Shown here piece by piece: positions 1-10,283 of a stretch of 64,000 bases of DNA (position 1 is the stretch's first letter; each line of letters opens with the position of its first letter). The notes under the pieces are model-generated. The model was not told the DNA's origin. It saw only the letters and a program-made list of their open reading frames with translations, and ran no database searches. The stretch spans positions 68,613,958-68,677,957 of the forward strand of contig CM054143.1 in NCBI GenBank assembly GCA_028751875.1. Direction: 5' to 3'. The position numbers and the translations under genes were made by a program. The DNA is from Rapana venosa. Lineage: Eukaryota; Mollusca; Gastropoda; Neogastropoda; Muricidae.

Positions 1-182
1 TTTACATCTAGTCCCCGTGTGCACGCAGTTGGCACACAATGGCCTACTGATCCGAAAAGCGGAACGTGTTCTGGGTGCGTTGTCACACGGGGCCTCTGCT
101 AACAGTCTCATCCGAACGACTTTTAAGGGGGAGTGGGGTCAGCACTGATGTTAACTCCAGAGGGAAAATCCTCTTGAACCAG
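1..182 (-). mobile_element. SINE family S1, partial copy
   Basis: This carries the body of a tRNA-derived SINE that recurs in the window, here called S1. Landmarks are TACATCTAGTCCCCGTGTG at the left, GAAAAGCGGAACGTGTT in the middle and AGTCTCATCCGAA near 105-117. It ends in GAACCAGATTCC, a damaged form of the box B seen intact at 3424-3434. In the better copy the tRNA-like head lies at the right end, so the element reads on the minus strand. It is cut by the window edge and lacks box A. Confidence 0.75.
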
Positions 183-350
183 ATTCCAACGAACACTCAC
201 TCACTCACTCATTAATTCACTCACTCATTCATTCATTCATTCACTCACTCACTAATTCACTCACTCACTCATTCATTCACTCACTCACTCACACACATAA
301 CACACACACACACACACACACACACAACACACACACACACACACACATGC
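183..350. repeat. Tetranucleotide (ACTC/ATTC)n followed by (CA)n
   Basis: Runs of ACTC and ATTC occupy about 190-292 and (CA)n follows at about 292-347. The same order, reverse complemented, occurs at 60610-60775, so the simple repeats belong to a larger inverted pair. Confidence 0.9.
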
Positions 351-682
351 TCATCTCTTTCAGATATTCTCTTTCTCTTCATCAAGGTCATGCTTTGCTT
401 CCAAATGTTTGCTGGAAACATGTCAAACAGAAACAGCAAGAGGCTGGCTATCCCCAGCATACTTGTTCTGTTCTGGATATTGACAACATTCTTTGTACTC
501 AGTAAGGCTTTCGAAAATCCTGTACCAGAAAAATGGTTTCTTTAATCCATAGACTGAAATTTAAAAGCCTTTCGAACAAGATTTGTCAGAAATATACAAT
601 GCATATGCGGTGAAAAACTGTCCACTGTTCATGTTTGATATCAGTGTCCAGGTTTAAAAAAGTTCCTACCAACATTTCAAGA
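351..682. repeat. Non-SINE half of an inverted repeat pair (partner 60278-60620)
   Basis: From TCTTTCAGATATTCTC to about CATTTCAAGATA this stretch is the reverse complement of 60278-60620. Shared landmarks are GGCTGGCTATCCCC, TAAAAGCCTTTC and the start of GTTCCTAC. Together with the SINE and simple repeats at 1-350 it forms a diverged inverted pair of about 0.7 kb. No coding potential is visible. Confidence 0.75.
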
Positions 683-1085
683 TAAGTCTCTGCACGAAGT
701 TTTCACCAATCCAAAGTTAGTGTGTGAGAGGGCATTGTCTCTGATGCCATCTCCAGTATTCTCTTTTTTGTAAAGTACGACCGTGGAATGGTAACACCTT
801 TACTGTCGCGATATCATTTGGGCTTTATTCGTGGCAGCTTTTACACGTAGTTGGTAGTTGTTATTTTGCAAGTTTAGAGTAGTTTTCCAAATGTTCTGTA
901 TTGTTGGTGTTATATGCGTTTCTTTGCCATTGTTTTTGCTGACATTACTTATTGTTTATAAGGTTTGGAATCAGTTTTTTAATGTACATAAATACAACGT
1001 GCCTCTCTTTTTCTCAAAGCCCTCATCTCTCATGCCCCCTTCCCCACTCTTGTCTAATGCACTTTTAATGTGAATCAGACGTAAA
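683..1085. other. Unassigned, AT-rich
   Basis: No repeat, domain or splice structure was recognised. A 71-residue open frame at 858-1073 is hydrophobic, but its neighbourhood offers no supporting gene structure. Confidence 0.5.
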
Positions 1086-1163
1086 TCGAAACACACACAA
1101 CAGACACACACACACACACACAACACACACACACACCACAACACACACACACACACACACACG
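1086..1163. repeat. (CA)n microsatellite
   Basis: Interrupted CA dinucleotide run ending in ACGCGTGCGC. The stretch after it, 1164-1397, holds nothing recognised. Confidence 0.9.
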
Positions 1164-1397
1164 CGTGCGCTCTAGGTGTTATAGAATAAACGTAACAATA
1201 GCTTTTAGTTTGGGTTGTTGTTAAAATGCAGCCCTGTTGGGGGAAAAAAGCAGAAAGCAAACAAGTGTCACTGACATGCAATACATGGCTGGAGGCAATA
1301 TCTCCAGAGAGAAACAATCTGCCCCAACATATGTCACACATGTAGACAACATGACACACACTGAAAGTAGGAGGTTAACGGTCGAATAAGTCTCCCA

Positions 1398-2025
1398 TAT
1401 GGCGAGAGAGCGTGGAGAGAGGGAGAGAGAGGAGGGGGGGAGAGAGAGGGGGGGGAGAGGCGATGAGAGGGAGGGACCACCCCCCCCAGAGGAGAGAGAG
1501 AGAGAGGAGAGGAAGAGAGGGAGGGGCACAGAGAGGGAGAGGGGAAGAGAGAGAGAGAGGGAGGGTCGAGGGAGAGAGAGGCGGAGAGAGAGAGGGAGGG
1601 AGGAGAGGGTGAGAGAGAGGGGGGGGGGGGGAAGATGAGAGAGAGGGGGAGAGAGGGGTAGAGGGAAAGCGAGAGTGGTGAGAAGGAGAGAGGGTGGGAG
1701 AGAGGAGGAGAGGGGGAGAGCGAGGGAGGAGAGAGGGGGGGTGAGGAGAGAGAGGGAGGGAGGAAGAGAGGGGGAGAAAGAGAGGAGGTAAGGAGAGAGT
1801 GAGAAGAGAGGGGGGGAGAGAGAGAGGGAGGAGAGAGAGAGAAGGAGAGAGAGGGGAGGAGAGATGGGGAGAGCGGAGAGAGTAGGGGTTAGAGAGAGAG
1901 GGCGTGCGAGAGAGAGAGAGTGAGAGGGAGGAGAGGGAGAGAGAGGGAGAGGGAGGGAGGAGAGAAAGAGGGGAGAGAAAGAGAGAGAGGGGGAGGGCGG
2001 GGAGGGGAGGGGACAGAGAGAACTC
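1398..2025. repeat. GA-rich purine tract
   Basis: About 630 bases with almost only purines on the plus strand, built from GAGAGAGG and GGGAGA variants. Long open frames on both strands here (R/E/G or S/L/P) are composition artefacts. On its right it joins a LINE 3' end without a linker. Confidence 0.95.
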
Positions 2026-2270
2026 GAACTCGAATATTTTAATGAGGGTAACTAAGGATAAGCCATAGGCTCTGTTCACCAGGCCCTCATGGGGAAAAGA
2101 AATGATGATACAAACACAACAAAAAATCAATTTACAGTGTTAAACAAGTTAATGGGGGATACAATGACATGAATCTTTCAAAATAGCCATTCAAATAATG
2201 ATATCTATGAGTCAATTGAAATTACAACAAAAATAAACACAGCAAATGAATAAACTAGATCAAGCAACAC
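2026..2270 (-). mobile_element. LINE 3'-terminal fragment, antisense
   Basis: Read on the minus strand, this ends CCCTCATTAAAATATTCGAG followed by TTCGAGTT, a typical non-LTR 3' terminus. It resembles the end of the LINE at 56660-56698 (CTAATATTAAACATCCGAAT). The 3' end joins the neighbouring purine tract, and the other side runs into a short GA-like stretch at 2272-2316. This fits insertion into a purine/pyrimidine array. No coding part is left. Confidence 0.6.
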
Positions 2271-2885
2271 GCGTGAGAGTGGGGTGTGAGAGACGGGAGA
2301 GTGAGAGGGGGGAGTGATGTGTCTCTTGTGGGGCTGGTTTGCGACGGGTTGAGTGGTAATGAGGAGAGGGCGGCGTGGGGTCGATATCTTGGGGTCTGTT
2401 TTTAAAATTGTGATGTGGAGGGCTCGTGGGTTGGATGTCACGAGGGGAATCGGGGTGCGGATGTGGTGGTGGTGGTTGGCGTGTCGGGCGGTGGGGTTCG
2501 GTGGGGAGTGGGTGTTGGTATCCGGGTCGGTCTGGGTGCGGGGCTTGAAGAGCGGTGTTATTGTTTGTGTTGCTTGCTCTTGTGCAATGTACTTTCTTCT
2601 ACTGTTCATTAGTCCCTGGTCTCCTATTTGTGGGTCGGTGTGTTTGTCCTTTGATATAGCGGTTGTTCCCTATGTTTTTTTGTAATCTTATTTTCGTTTA
2701 TTTTTTCTGTTACTTTTTGAATAAGGTTTTTTCTTAGTTGTGTGTAATCTTATTTCGCCCTTTTTTTGCCGTCCTTCATGCGTTAACACCAATATTGGAT
2801 TTGTTTACTGCTTTTCGCTTCTTCGTTACTTCTGATGTTTTTTATCTACTCTGTACTTTTGTCTCAGTTTTGCCAAATATGATGA
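2271..2885. other. Unassigned, G/T-skewed segment
   Basis: 2331-2560 is strongly G-rich on the plus strand, and 2600-2880 is T-rich. Open frames on both strands (110 and 134 residues) have skewed composition (G/V/W on plus; T/P/H on minus) and no motif. No transposon signature was recognised. Confidence 0.4.
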
Positions 2886-3150
2886 GGGGGGGGATATGCT
2901 GTGGTGGGGTGGGGAAGAGGTGGCGGGAGGGGAGAGGGAGAGAGAGAGGGGATGAGAGAGAAGGGAGAGAGAGAGGGAGAGAGAAGGAGAGAGATGGAGA
3001 GAGGGGGGAGAGGGGACAGACTGAGGAGAGAGGGGGAGAGGGATGAGAGAGGGGGAGAGAGAGGAGGGATGAGAGAGAGAGGGGAGAGAGATGGAGCGAG
3101 AGGGAGAGAGAGAGGGGGGGGGAGGGAGACGAGAGAAGAGGGAGAGGTTT
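2886..3150. repeat. GA-rich purine tract
   Basis: GAGAGGGAGA variants on the plus strand. The tract ends next to the tail of the SINE at 3160-3490. Confidence 0.95.
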
Positions 3151-3159
3151 CTAACAAAA

Positions 3160-3490
3160 AATTTTATATCGAGGATAATGGAATAAGCACTTATATGCTT
3201 TTTTACATCTAGTCCCCGTGTGTATGCGGTTTTGTCAAATCTGTCATCTGTTCCCACCGGCACACAAAGGCATACTCTTACGAAAAGCGGAACAGGATTT
3301 AACGTGTGAGCAAGATGTTCTGCGTGCGTTTGCACAGGGGCCTCGGTTTATAGTCTTATCGGACTTTTGGGGAGAGTGGAGTCTGCACATGATGTTAACT
3401 CAGGGGAAAATATCCCTTGAACGGGAATCGAACCGGGTCGTCGATTGCTGAGAGCAATGTTTTCTAACCCATAGGCTTTCCGTCTCCGCG
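3160..3490 (-). mobile_element. SINE family S1, near-complete copy with tRNA-like promoter
   Basis: This is the most complete S1 copy. Read on the minus strand it starts with a tRNA-like head. GGTTCGATTCC is a perfect RNA polymerase III box B; its complement GGAATCGAACC sits at 3424-3434. A box-A-like AAGCCTATGGGTTAG lies about 40 bases upstream (complement near 3464-3480). The body follows (ATGTTCTGCGTGCG, TAGTCTTATC, GCGGAACAGGATT, ATCTAGTCCCCGTG), then a tail with TTATATCGAGGATAATGG. GA tracts lie on both sides. SINEs of this kind are non-autonomous and are copied by a LINE reverse transcriptase; the partner here is not known. Confidence 0.85.
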
Positions 3491-3860
3491 AGAGAGAGAG
3501 AAGAGAGAGGATGAGAGAGAGAGTTGAGAGAGGGAGGAGAGAGTGAGAGAGAGGATGAATGATAACGATATAACACTAACAACCCAATAACAGCAACGGT
3601 AGTGATAATAGTGATGATGATAGGTAATAATAATAATATAATACTGATGATTATGGATGATGATAATTACAGAATTCAGTTTCCACCACTTTCGGTGCTA
3701 TTCAATCGATTCCTGGTCGGCTGCTTTATAGCTGAACTGACTGAGTATGCTGGATTAGCCAGCTTTAATGATGATGAAGAATGATGATGTGTTGATGTGA
3801 TAGGACAACGACGACGACAATGATACTACTACTATACTATTAATAATAAATAATTTAACC
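3491..3860. repeat. Short GA tract, then ATG/AAT-rich microsatellite region
   Basis: 3490-3555 is GA-rich. 3580-3860 alternates TGATGATGA, AATAATAAT and ACGACGACG runs around a 90-base unique core. Confidence 0.8.
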
Positions 3861-4023
3861 GACCGTCGTGCAGGCAGACAGACGAAGACGAAAGTGAGGG
3901 CAGGGGGCGCTTTTTCACGAGGGGGAAAAGCAGGGAAAGTGCTGGAAGCCCCGGTTTTTACGATGTTGTGCCTGCCCCTTTTCAAGTTTGTGAAGGTGTG
4001 TTAAAAAAAAAAAAAAGGACAGT

Positions 4024-4058
<35 letters not shown>

Positions 4059-4817
4059 CAAAAAAAAGAATTTTTTGGGGGTTTGAAATTTAAAAACAAG
4101 GGCCAGTTGTGTGGAGATATTTCTTGATCAGCTTCAAAACTTAATTGTGTTTTGAGTAAACCACTGTGTCGTCTGAAAAAGGGTTGAATCTTTTCACTCT
4201 GTTGTTTTTTTTTTTTGCTTTTGTTAACTGCTGTTTTGTTTTTTGTCACTTCAGGAGATGAGTTGCATGCTACTTTTTATTTTTTTCTTGATTTAAAGAA
4301 AAGAAGGGTTCGTTTGGGGGGAGGTGAGGTTTTTCTTTCTTGAATTTTTTTTTTTAAATCCCCTCCCCCCCAATCTTTTTTTGAACTTCCTGTTTTTTTC
4401 TCAATTTTTTAAATATTTTTCTGTCTTTTCCTGTTTATTTCTCTTTTCTATGTTTATCCGTATCTTTTTTTAATATTCCCATTTTTTTTATTAGTCCTGT
4501 TTGACGACATCATTTGTGGGGTACAATTTTTTTTTTTTTTTTTTCTTTTTTTTGGGGGGGGGGGGGTTAAAGCTTTACTTTTTTTGTGGGAATTTGGTTT
4601 TTTCTGCAAATAAAAAAATTTTGTTTTTTTTCTGATTCATCCCTGACGCTATCTTTTTTGATACGTTTTTACAATATTTGGCCCCAGAACGTTTTCGGAC
4701 GTTTTCATCCGTTAAAAAACGCTTAAAAAATATGCACAGACTTTTTTGCAAGAGACATCATAGGCTGGTTTGCGCGCACACACTTCCAACATGCACGCAC
4801 GCCACACAACACACGCA
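3861..4817. other. Homopolymer-rich contig end before the gap
   Basis: A poly-G run of more than 30 bases at about 4023-4056 and many T, A and G runs of 7-20 bases (4210-4220, 4530-4567) mark this as poorly resolved sequence next to the gap. No gene or element was recognised. Confidence 0.6.
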
Positions 4818-5317
4818 NNNNNNNNNNNNNNNNNNNNNNNNNNNNNNNNNNNNNNNNNNNNNNNNNNNNNNNNNNNNNNNNNNNNNNNNNNNNNNNNNNN
4901 NNNNNNNNNNNNNNNNNNNNNNNNNNNNNNNNNNNNNNNNNNNNNNNNNNNNNNNNNNNNNNNNNNNNNNNNNNNNNNNNNNNNNNNNNNNNNNNNNNNN
5001 NNNNNNNNNNNNNNNNNNNNNNNNNNNNNNNNNNNNNNNNNNNNNNNNNNNNNNNNNNNNNNNNNNNNNNNNNNNNNNNNNNNNNNNNNNNNNNNNNNNN
5101 NNNNNNNNNNNNNNNNNNNNNNNNNNNNNNNNNNNNNNNNNNNNNNNNNNNNNNNNNNNNNNNNNNNNNNNNNNNNNNNNNNNNNNNNNNNNNNNNNNNN
5201 NNNNNNNNNNNNNNNNNNNNNNNNNNNNNNNNNNNNNNNNNNNNNNNNNNNNNNNNNNNNNNNNNNNNNNNNNNNNNNNNNNNNNNNNNNNNNNNNNNNN
5301 NNNNNNNNNNNNNNNNN
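4818..5317. other. Assembly gap, exactly 500 N
   Basis: The round length suggests a placeholder for a gap of unknown size. Sequence left of it is homopolymer-rich. Sequence right of it starts at once with a block repeated at 21677. Confidence 0.98.
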
Positions 5318-5426
5318 CAAGATAAATAACAATAGTTTAAAACAAACAGACTTAATAAACAAGTACTCTGCCGACAAAATCTATTGAAAAAAAATTTCAA
5401 ATAGTCAAATGTATTTCAAAGCACCC

Positions 5427-6360
5427 ACACACACACTCCAACAGTTCGTAACATTAGCAGGGTTAATAGGACATGTGTTAGTGAAGGTGGGATAGTTCTG
5501 ATATGAAAACCGGAGGGGGGAAATCTTAGGTTTGAATTAAATATGTCTTGAGGCTGGATTATAAAAGTGCATAACTAGGTTTCCTGGCGAAGAGAGAGAG
5601 GGAGCTCATTCAGGAGATATGGACCCGAAAATAGAAAAGAGCGGGGGGGTGGGGGGGGGGGACCAACGTAGATTTTTTGAATCTAGGTATTCGTAGGCAA
5701 CAAGGTATCTGCAGCAGAGCGGAGGGAACGTGAAGGAGAGTACAGATTAAGACATTCAAGAGTAGGAGGGTGCAGTTTTGTGGAGACAATTGTAACAGAG
5801 GGTACTGATCTTATAATCTAACTCTCTGTGGCAACATTCATCCAGTGGAGCGATCGCAAGAGAGGGTAAGTGCTCAGATTGTTTTCTCTCAGAGAACTAG
5901 TCGAGTTGCAGAGTTAAGTAATACGTTTAAGAGGTGGATAGAAGATGCTGGCAGACCAGAAACAAAAGAGAATTGCAATAGTCCGGACATGAGAGAATGA
6001 GAGATGTGACTAGTTTGGATGTTGCATCAGTGACAGATACTTTCGAACTGCACAAATGCGCCGTTAATTGATAGTAACACGGACTGTCAGGTTTTGGGTT
6101 ATGATTTTTGCATGGAGATTGTGTTGTCGATAACGACCCCTAGATATTTCACGTACAGTGGATAGAGGGACAGACGTATTGCCGCAATTCTATTGAAGCT
6201 GATTGTAAAGGAAGAGAGGTTTTGTGTTGGTCCCCCTACAATCATGGCTTTCGGTTTTATCTGCATTTAGCTGTAACTACTGTTCCTATCATCCAAGTTG
6301 GATATCATGAAGGCAGCAGGACATGTTTGTCAAGAGAGAAGGCAGATTTTCGGTAGTAAG
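5427..6360 (-). mobile_element. CR1/L2-like LINE, C-terminal and 3' region, antisense
   Basis: The sequence is the antisense of the reverse-transcriptase C-terminus and 3' region of the LINE family at 53941-55619. Shared landmarks are GGTTTTATCTGCATTTAGCT (about 6250), GAGAATTGCAATAGTC (about 5968) and GGCGAAGAGAGAG (about 5585). Frameshifts and stops are frequent, so it is dead. A short CA run at 5427-5440 sits where other copies of this family carry long TG arrays. The copy ends abruptly at about 6360. It is repeated at 21786-22721 as part of block A. Confidence 0.8.
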
Positions 6361-7230
6361 GGTGGACCACCCCCCAGGGTTCAGTGTGAGAAAACAGACA
6401 CCCCTGCCTGGGCTGTACCCCACACATGACCCTCACCGCGCATCACCACAGTCAGGTCCTTCAGTCTGGTGCTGGTGCTACTAGCATTGGGGGCCGTAGA
6501 CGGCTCCAAGGCGAGCCCATCCCCTCCACAGAGGCAAACTGTCAACCTGCAACACACAACCATAGGGACGCACGCTTCTGTCACATCTTCTTGGCCACAT
6601 TTGGCCCAGGCCAAAGCAGTGTACCAGAGACTGAGGCAGCTCACTGCCAAGGCCTACACTACAATGTTGTTATGTTTAACGTGTGTTTGAGATTGCCTTC
6701 AGCCATGACTAGCTCTCCACTAACAACCTGCACGTCTCGACAATCCTCTGAAGGCACGTATGCTCCTATATGGAGAGGTACTTAAAAACATCACACACGC
6801 AAACTTCTCATGCAGTGTGCAATTTTTCAATCTAGCAGTGATTCCCAGGGGATGAGTAGTCAGAGTGCACGTTTCTGGGTGACCCCCAGAGTGTTAAGCT
6901 GGTCAATGTGCATCAACATCATTTGCGACATCACTGAATACTGAATATTTTGGGTATGCTGGATACAAAGTTCAAACTTTCATAGTGCGAACAATCTAGC
7001 CTAGCAGCCAACCCCGATTCCAAAACCAGAATTTCATTGGGGTGATTTGCACTTGAAAATGAAATGGCCGTATGTGGAAACCCTGAAAGTACAATGAATG
7101 GGTTTTTTTTCTTCAATTTTAACGTCTTTTCACTGGTAAGATATTAGACGAGGGAGACAGATAGGGAGGAAATGTGGGAGAAAAGGAATGCTTATGTGTG
7201 ACTGACAGTTTGTTTTGTCACTTTGTAGTG
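6361..7230. other. Unassigned segment with a signal-peptide-like open frame
   Basis: This is one of few stretches with mixed composition. On the plus strand the frame 6430-6690 is open for 87 codons. It contains a hydrophobic run (SLVLVLLALGAV) followed by a polar part, like a secretory signal, but it has no ATG, only an in-frame GTG/CTG start. The minus-strand frame 6381-6650 is also open and cysteine-rich. At 7118-7165 the sequence TTTTAACGTCTTTTCACT recalls a short motif at 15545-15570 (GTTTAACGTCCACTCCACT), probably a dispersed repeat. No product is assigned. Confidence 0.35.
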
Positions 7231-9517
7231 AGAATCAGATTCAGAATCTTTTACTCCATTAAGTCTATGTAGACTTATTTGACACATCATAAACATCAAT
7301 TATAATTATTATCTATTTGAGGCTAAAAGTGATGTACACTAAAAATCATGTTTATTTTACTTCTTCTTTTTTCTCTTTTATCCAACAAACCACTCATACA
7401 TATATCTCATGATATCTGCTTGATATATGTCAAACTGTGATATGTCACTTAATTTATGTACACAGATTATGCGTTCTTTGTCTGATCATTTGATTTTTTA
7501 ATAAATTATTTCTGAGTTCATCATATAAAATTCATACATCGAGTAAATGTAAATTCATCTTCTATTGTTACATTATCTACATTTTCTGTCCTCTTCTGGA
7601 TATATTTTGGTGCCTCCCTTCTCTATCATTAAATTGTGAGAGTTTGTGCGAAATTTACAATTCTATCATCTTATGGTTTTGTTTTCATAGTTTTATTAAG
7701 TATGTACAGCTGTTTTTATCTTTTGGAGCATAATCATAAAATTTTAGTTTTGCAAACTCTTTCTTCTGTAGATCCAAAATGTTTTATACATGTCCTCAAG
7801 CTATTCTTCTAACAAATAACTCAACTATAGACATTAAAAGTACTTTGGTTTTCAGACATGTTTGAAATCCAATTGAGTACAGAATATTTTTCACTGTGTT
7901 GATCCATTTATCGTATGTATTCGTCGATACATATAGTCTATACTAATCTGAAAAAAGAGACTGGTTTTGATTCTGTCAAATGAATCCAAAAGGATATTAA
8001 TCTGCTTATTATTTTAAGGTCCAGTGGAAATCTTCCTAATATCACACCAAAGTGGTTCGTACAAAATGCTTTTTTATGAACGCCTAGTAATTGTTTTACA
8101 CAATTTTACATGAAAATTCTCATACAAAAACTGATTGCATAAGCATGCCTTGAACAGTTTATTAACTATGAAATTATTCTCCCCTTTACAATAAAAAGGA
8201 AACCAAACTTTCTGCTCCACAGATAAAACAGGGGTTAACAGTGAGTCGAATAAACGCATTATTAAGTAGTCTTTTACATTTTGTCCATGACTGCTTCTTT
8301 AAAAGGCGTATATTGCTTTTGTTGCTTTATATTACAAAATAATCTTGGTTGCTTGAAATTTCCATTCTGATGTAAAACGATACCTGATATTTATAGGTTT
8401 CTACTGTTTCAATTACATGTTCACCAACTTTGACATTAATGGAATTTTAGGAGGAGATCCTCGTAAAAACTAATACCTTTGTTTTTGTTTTTGTTTATCC
8501 TTAAACCCCAATACTTTGAATTAGAACAGTATTTCCTTGCAGTTTATTCAGTTTAGCTTAAGACCATTTTGATTGTTTGATAGTAATGCTAGGTCCATCA
8601 GCATAGAAGTAAATCAAGGAATTCTGTCTTTTGCGATTATATATGCAACATCTATTCTCATCAATATGTTGAACAATTGTCCTTGACATATACATTTAAA
8701 AATTTAGAACGTAATTTATTTCCCTGATGTTACCCCCTTTTTGACTATGATTACAACTGTGAGTTTGCCTCGTATTTTTGTAAAATTGTTGCATATGGAA
8801 ACTTGTTTTTTAATTGACATTAAACGTTTTTCCTGTAATTCCTATTTCGTTTAACATTATAAAAGACCCTCATGCCCAACATATATCCAAAGCTTTCTGA
8901 AAATCTACAAGGCAGCAAAAATGCCTTTTAGTTTTACCTTTTAGTGCACTATCTTATTAAATGTTAAGTAGTGAGATAATGGTCCCAATGTTCTGCATGC
9001 TTATACTGAAACCAGCTGTTCTCTGACAATACTATTGTTTATTTACAAAATATCAGAGATCTATGATTCAGATTTGACAAAAAAGTATTCCAATATGTTT
9101 GTCAACAATATTCCTCTTAAGTTATCTGGTTTTATACGCATCTGTTTTTATAAGATGGCATATACCCTCCTAACTTATCCAGTCACAGGGATAAATGCCC
9201 GTTTCTAAAAACTTAATTGAACAAATTACTGCATTGTCTCTATAACATTAGACGAAACTGAAATTGATCCATTTCGTTAGTTAATTCCATCTTTTCCAGG
9301 CGATTTGTAGTTTTTTAGCCTTTTGATTGTTTTTGTAATTTCCACCGTTGTAATTTGCTTATCTAGGAATGGGTTATTAGATACTTTTAAATCATTGAGC
9401 CTGCTTTGTACTTGCTTTTTGCGGTCTGGATCTATTTGCGGTTCTTTTCCAATGAGTGTTTTTAAGTGTTCAGTCCATTTACTGCTACTAATATGATTAT
9501 GATGCTTTAATCCACCA
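7231..9517 (-). pseudogene. Old antisense LINE: reverse transcriptase C-terminal part and 3' end
   Basis: Read on the minus strand from 9517, the frame opens with SSSKWTEHLKTLIGKE and ITKTIKRLKNYKSPGKDGIN, the classic start of a non-LTR reverse transcriptase. Further down, broken by many stops, come a fingers/palm region (KIVH then DFRKAFDYV-like, about 8860-8960), a degenerate YADD region (about 8600) and a C-terminal REGGTKIYPEEDRKCR stretch (about 7610). The 3' terminus at about 7231-7260 reads AAGATTCTGAATCTGATTCT, a typical LINE tail. The same element continues at 10284-11080 and 14354-15150, split by two insertions. Clade not fixed. Confidence 0.75.
9495..9517. repeat. Target-site duplication, left copy
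   Basis: GATTATGATGCTTTAATCCA plus CCA. The right copy is GATTATGATTAAATCCACCA at 10264-10283. Removing 9518-10263 and one copy restores an open frame of the host LINE (EDGGFNHN joined to HISSSKW). Confidence 0.8.
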
Positions 9518-10263
9518 GTCTTATGACCAGACTTGAGAACAGAGCTGGAGCATATGGGATGGAGGTGAGCTCGGAGAAAAGTAAAGTACTTGTGAACAGC
9601 ACAAGCAACGCCACTGCTAAAATTTACATGAACGGCCAACAACGGGAGGAGGTAGACGCTTTTAAATACCTTGGCGCTACACTCACAAAGGACGGGCGAT
9701 CGACGACAGAAATCAAAGTCAGAGTAGCCATGGCAACATCTTCCATGACAAAACTCACCACCTATATGGAAAAGTAAAGAGATCATATTCCCATCACACT
9801 AAAGCTCTACAAAGCCCTATTCAGACTATCCTGTTGTACAACGGAAGTGAAACCTGACATTGACTGCTGAAACAGCAAAGGAATCCATCCATTTGAAACA
9901 CAATGCCATAGCAAACTGCTGGCATATCCTGGAGAGAAACGAAAGACCAATGAATTTGTCAATCAAATAACACGGCTGAGGTCCACAGGAACCCCGTCTC
10001 ACCAACGTCAAGAAGAAAAGCTGACATGGTTCGGCCACGTCACCCGCCACAACCACTCTGCCAAAAACAGTACTGCAGGGAAACACTCTAAGTGGCAGAA
10101 AGAGGGGAAGACAGAACAAGTCAAGGATGGACAACATCAGAGAATGTACCAGGATGAATGACTCCGTCACTACTGCTCAGACCGATGACTGAGATGGATG
10201 GAGGAGGCTTAACCACGGCATCGTCTCTCGTGTCTCCTCCACGACCGCTCGAGGCCATGGACT
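9518..10263 (+). mobile_element. 5'-truncated RTE-type LINE inserted in the antisense LINE
   Basis: The plus strand encodes the end of a reverse transcriptase of the RTE type. It has YGMEVSSEKSKVLVNSTS and AFKYLGATLTKDG (9523-9777), then, after frameshifts, KLTWFGHVTRHNHSA (about 10018) and a basic C-terminal stretch. Family proteins with this end have an apurinic-type endonuclease and a reverse transcriptase; only the last 250 codons remain. It ends near GAGGCCATGGACT. Direct repeats of 20-23 bases flank it, as expected for target-primed reverse transcription. Stops and frameshifts make it inactive. Confidence 0.85.
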
Positions 10264-10283
10264 GATTATGATTAAATCCACCA
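10264..10283. repeat. Target-site duplication, right copy
   Basis: Matches 9495-9517 apart from a 3-base indel and a substitution. It could partly include the 3' tail of the inserted LINE, since some RTE tails are short repeats of this kind. Confidence 0.75.

Larger units (their letters stand above)
5318..9417. repeat. Direct duplication block A, copy 1
   Basis: This repeats at 21677-25774 with an offset of 16,359 bp, changing to 16,361 after small indels near 6360-6390. Identity looks complete over most of the block and falls, mainly by indels, over the last 140 bases (9277-9417). Its left edge is the first base after the gap. Its right edge lies inside a LINE reverse transcriptase that continues undisturbed beyond 9417, so this copy has the natural right flank. 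Confidence 0.93.

Noticed and set aside
858..1073. Hydrophobic 71-codon frame as a small membrane protein
   Set aside because: AT-rich chance frame without start context, homology or neighbouring signals.
3420..3490. A true tRNA gene
   Set aside because: Box B is perfect, but the sequence runs on into the SINE body and cannot form the full cloverleaf; it is a SINE head. The same holds for the S2 heads.
4678..5400. Four frames of about 205-225 codons crossing 4818-5317
   Set aside because: They exist only because the run of N was read through.
9523..9786. Continuous minus frame 9786-9277 as one protein
   Set aside because: It fuses antisense of the inserted RTE element with the sense of the host LINE; only 9517-9277 is meaningful.
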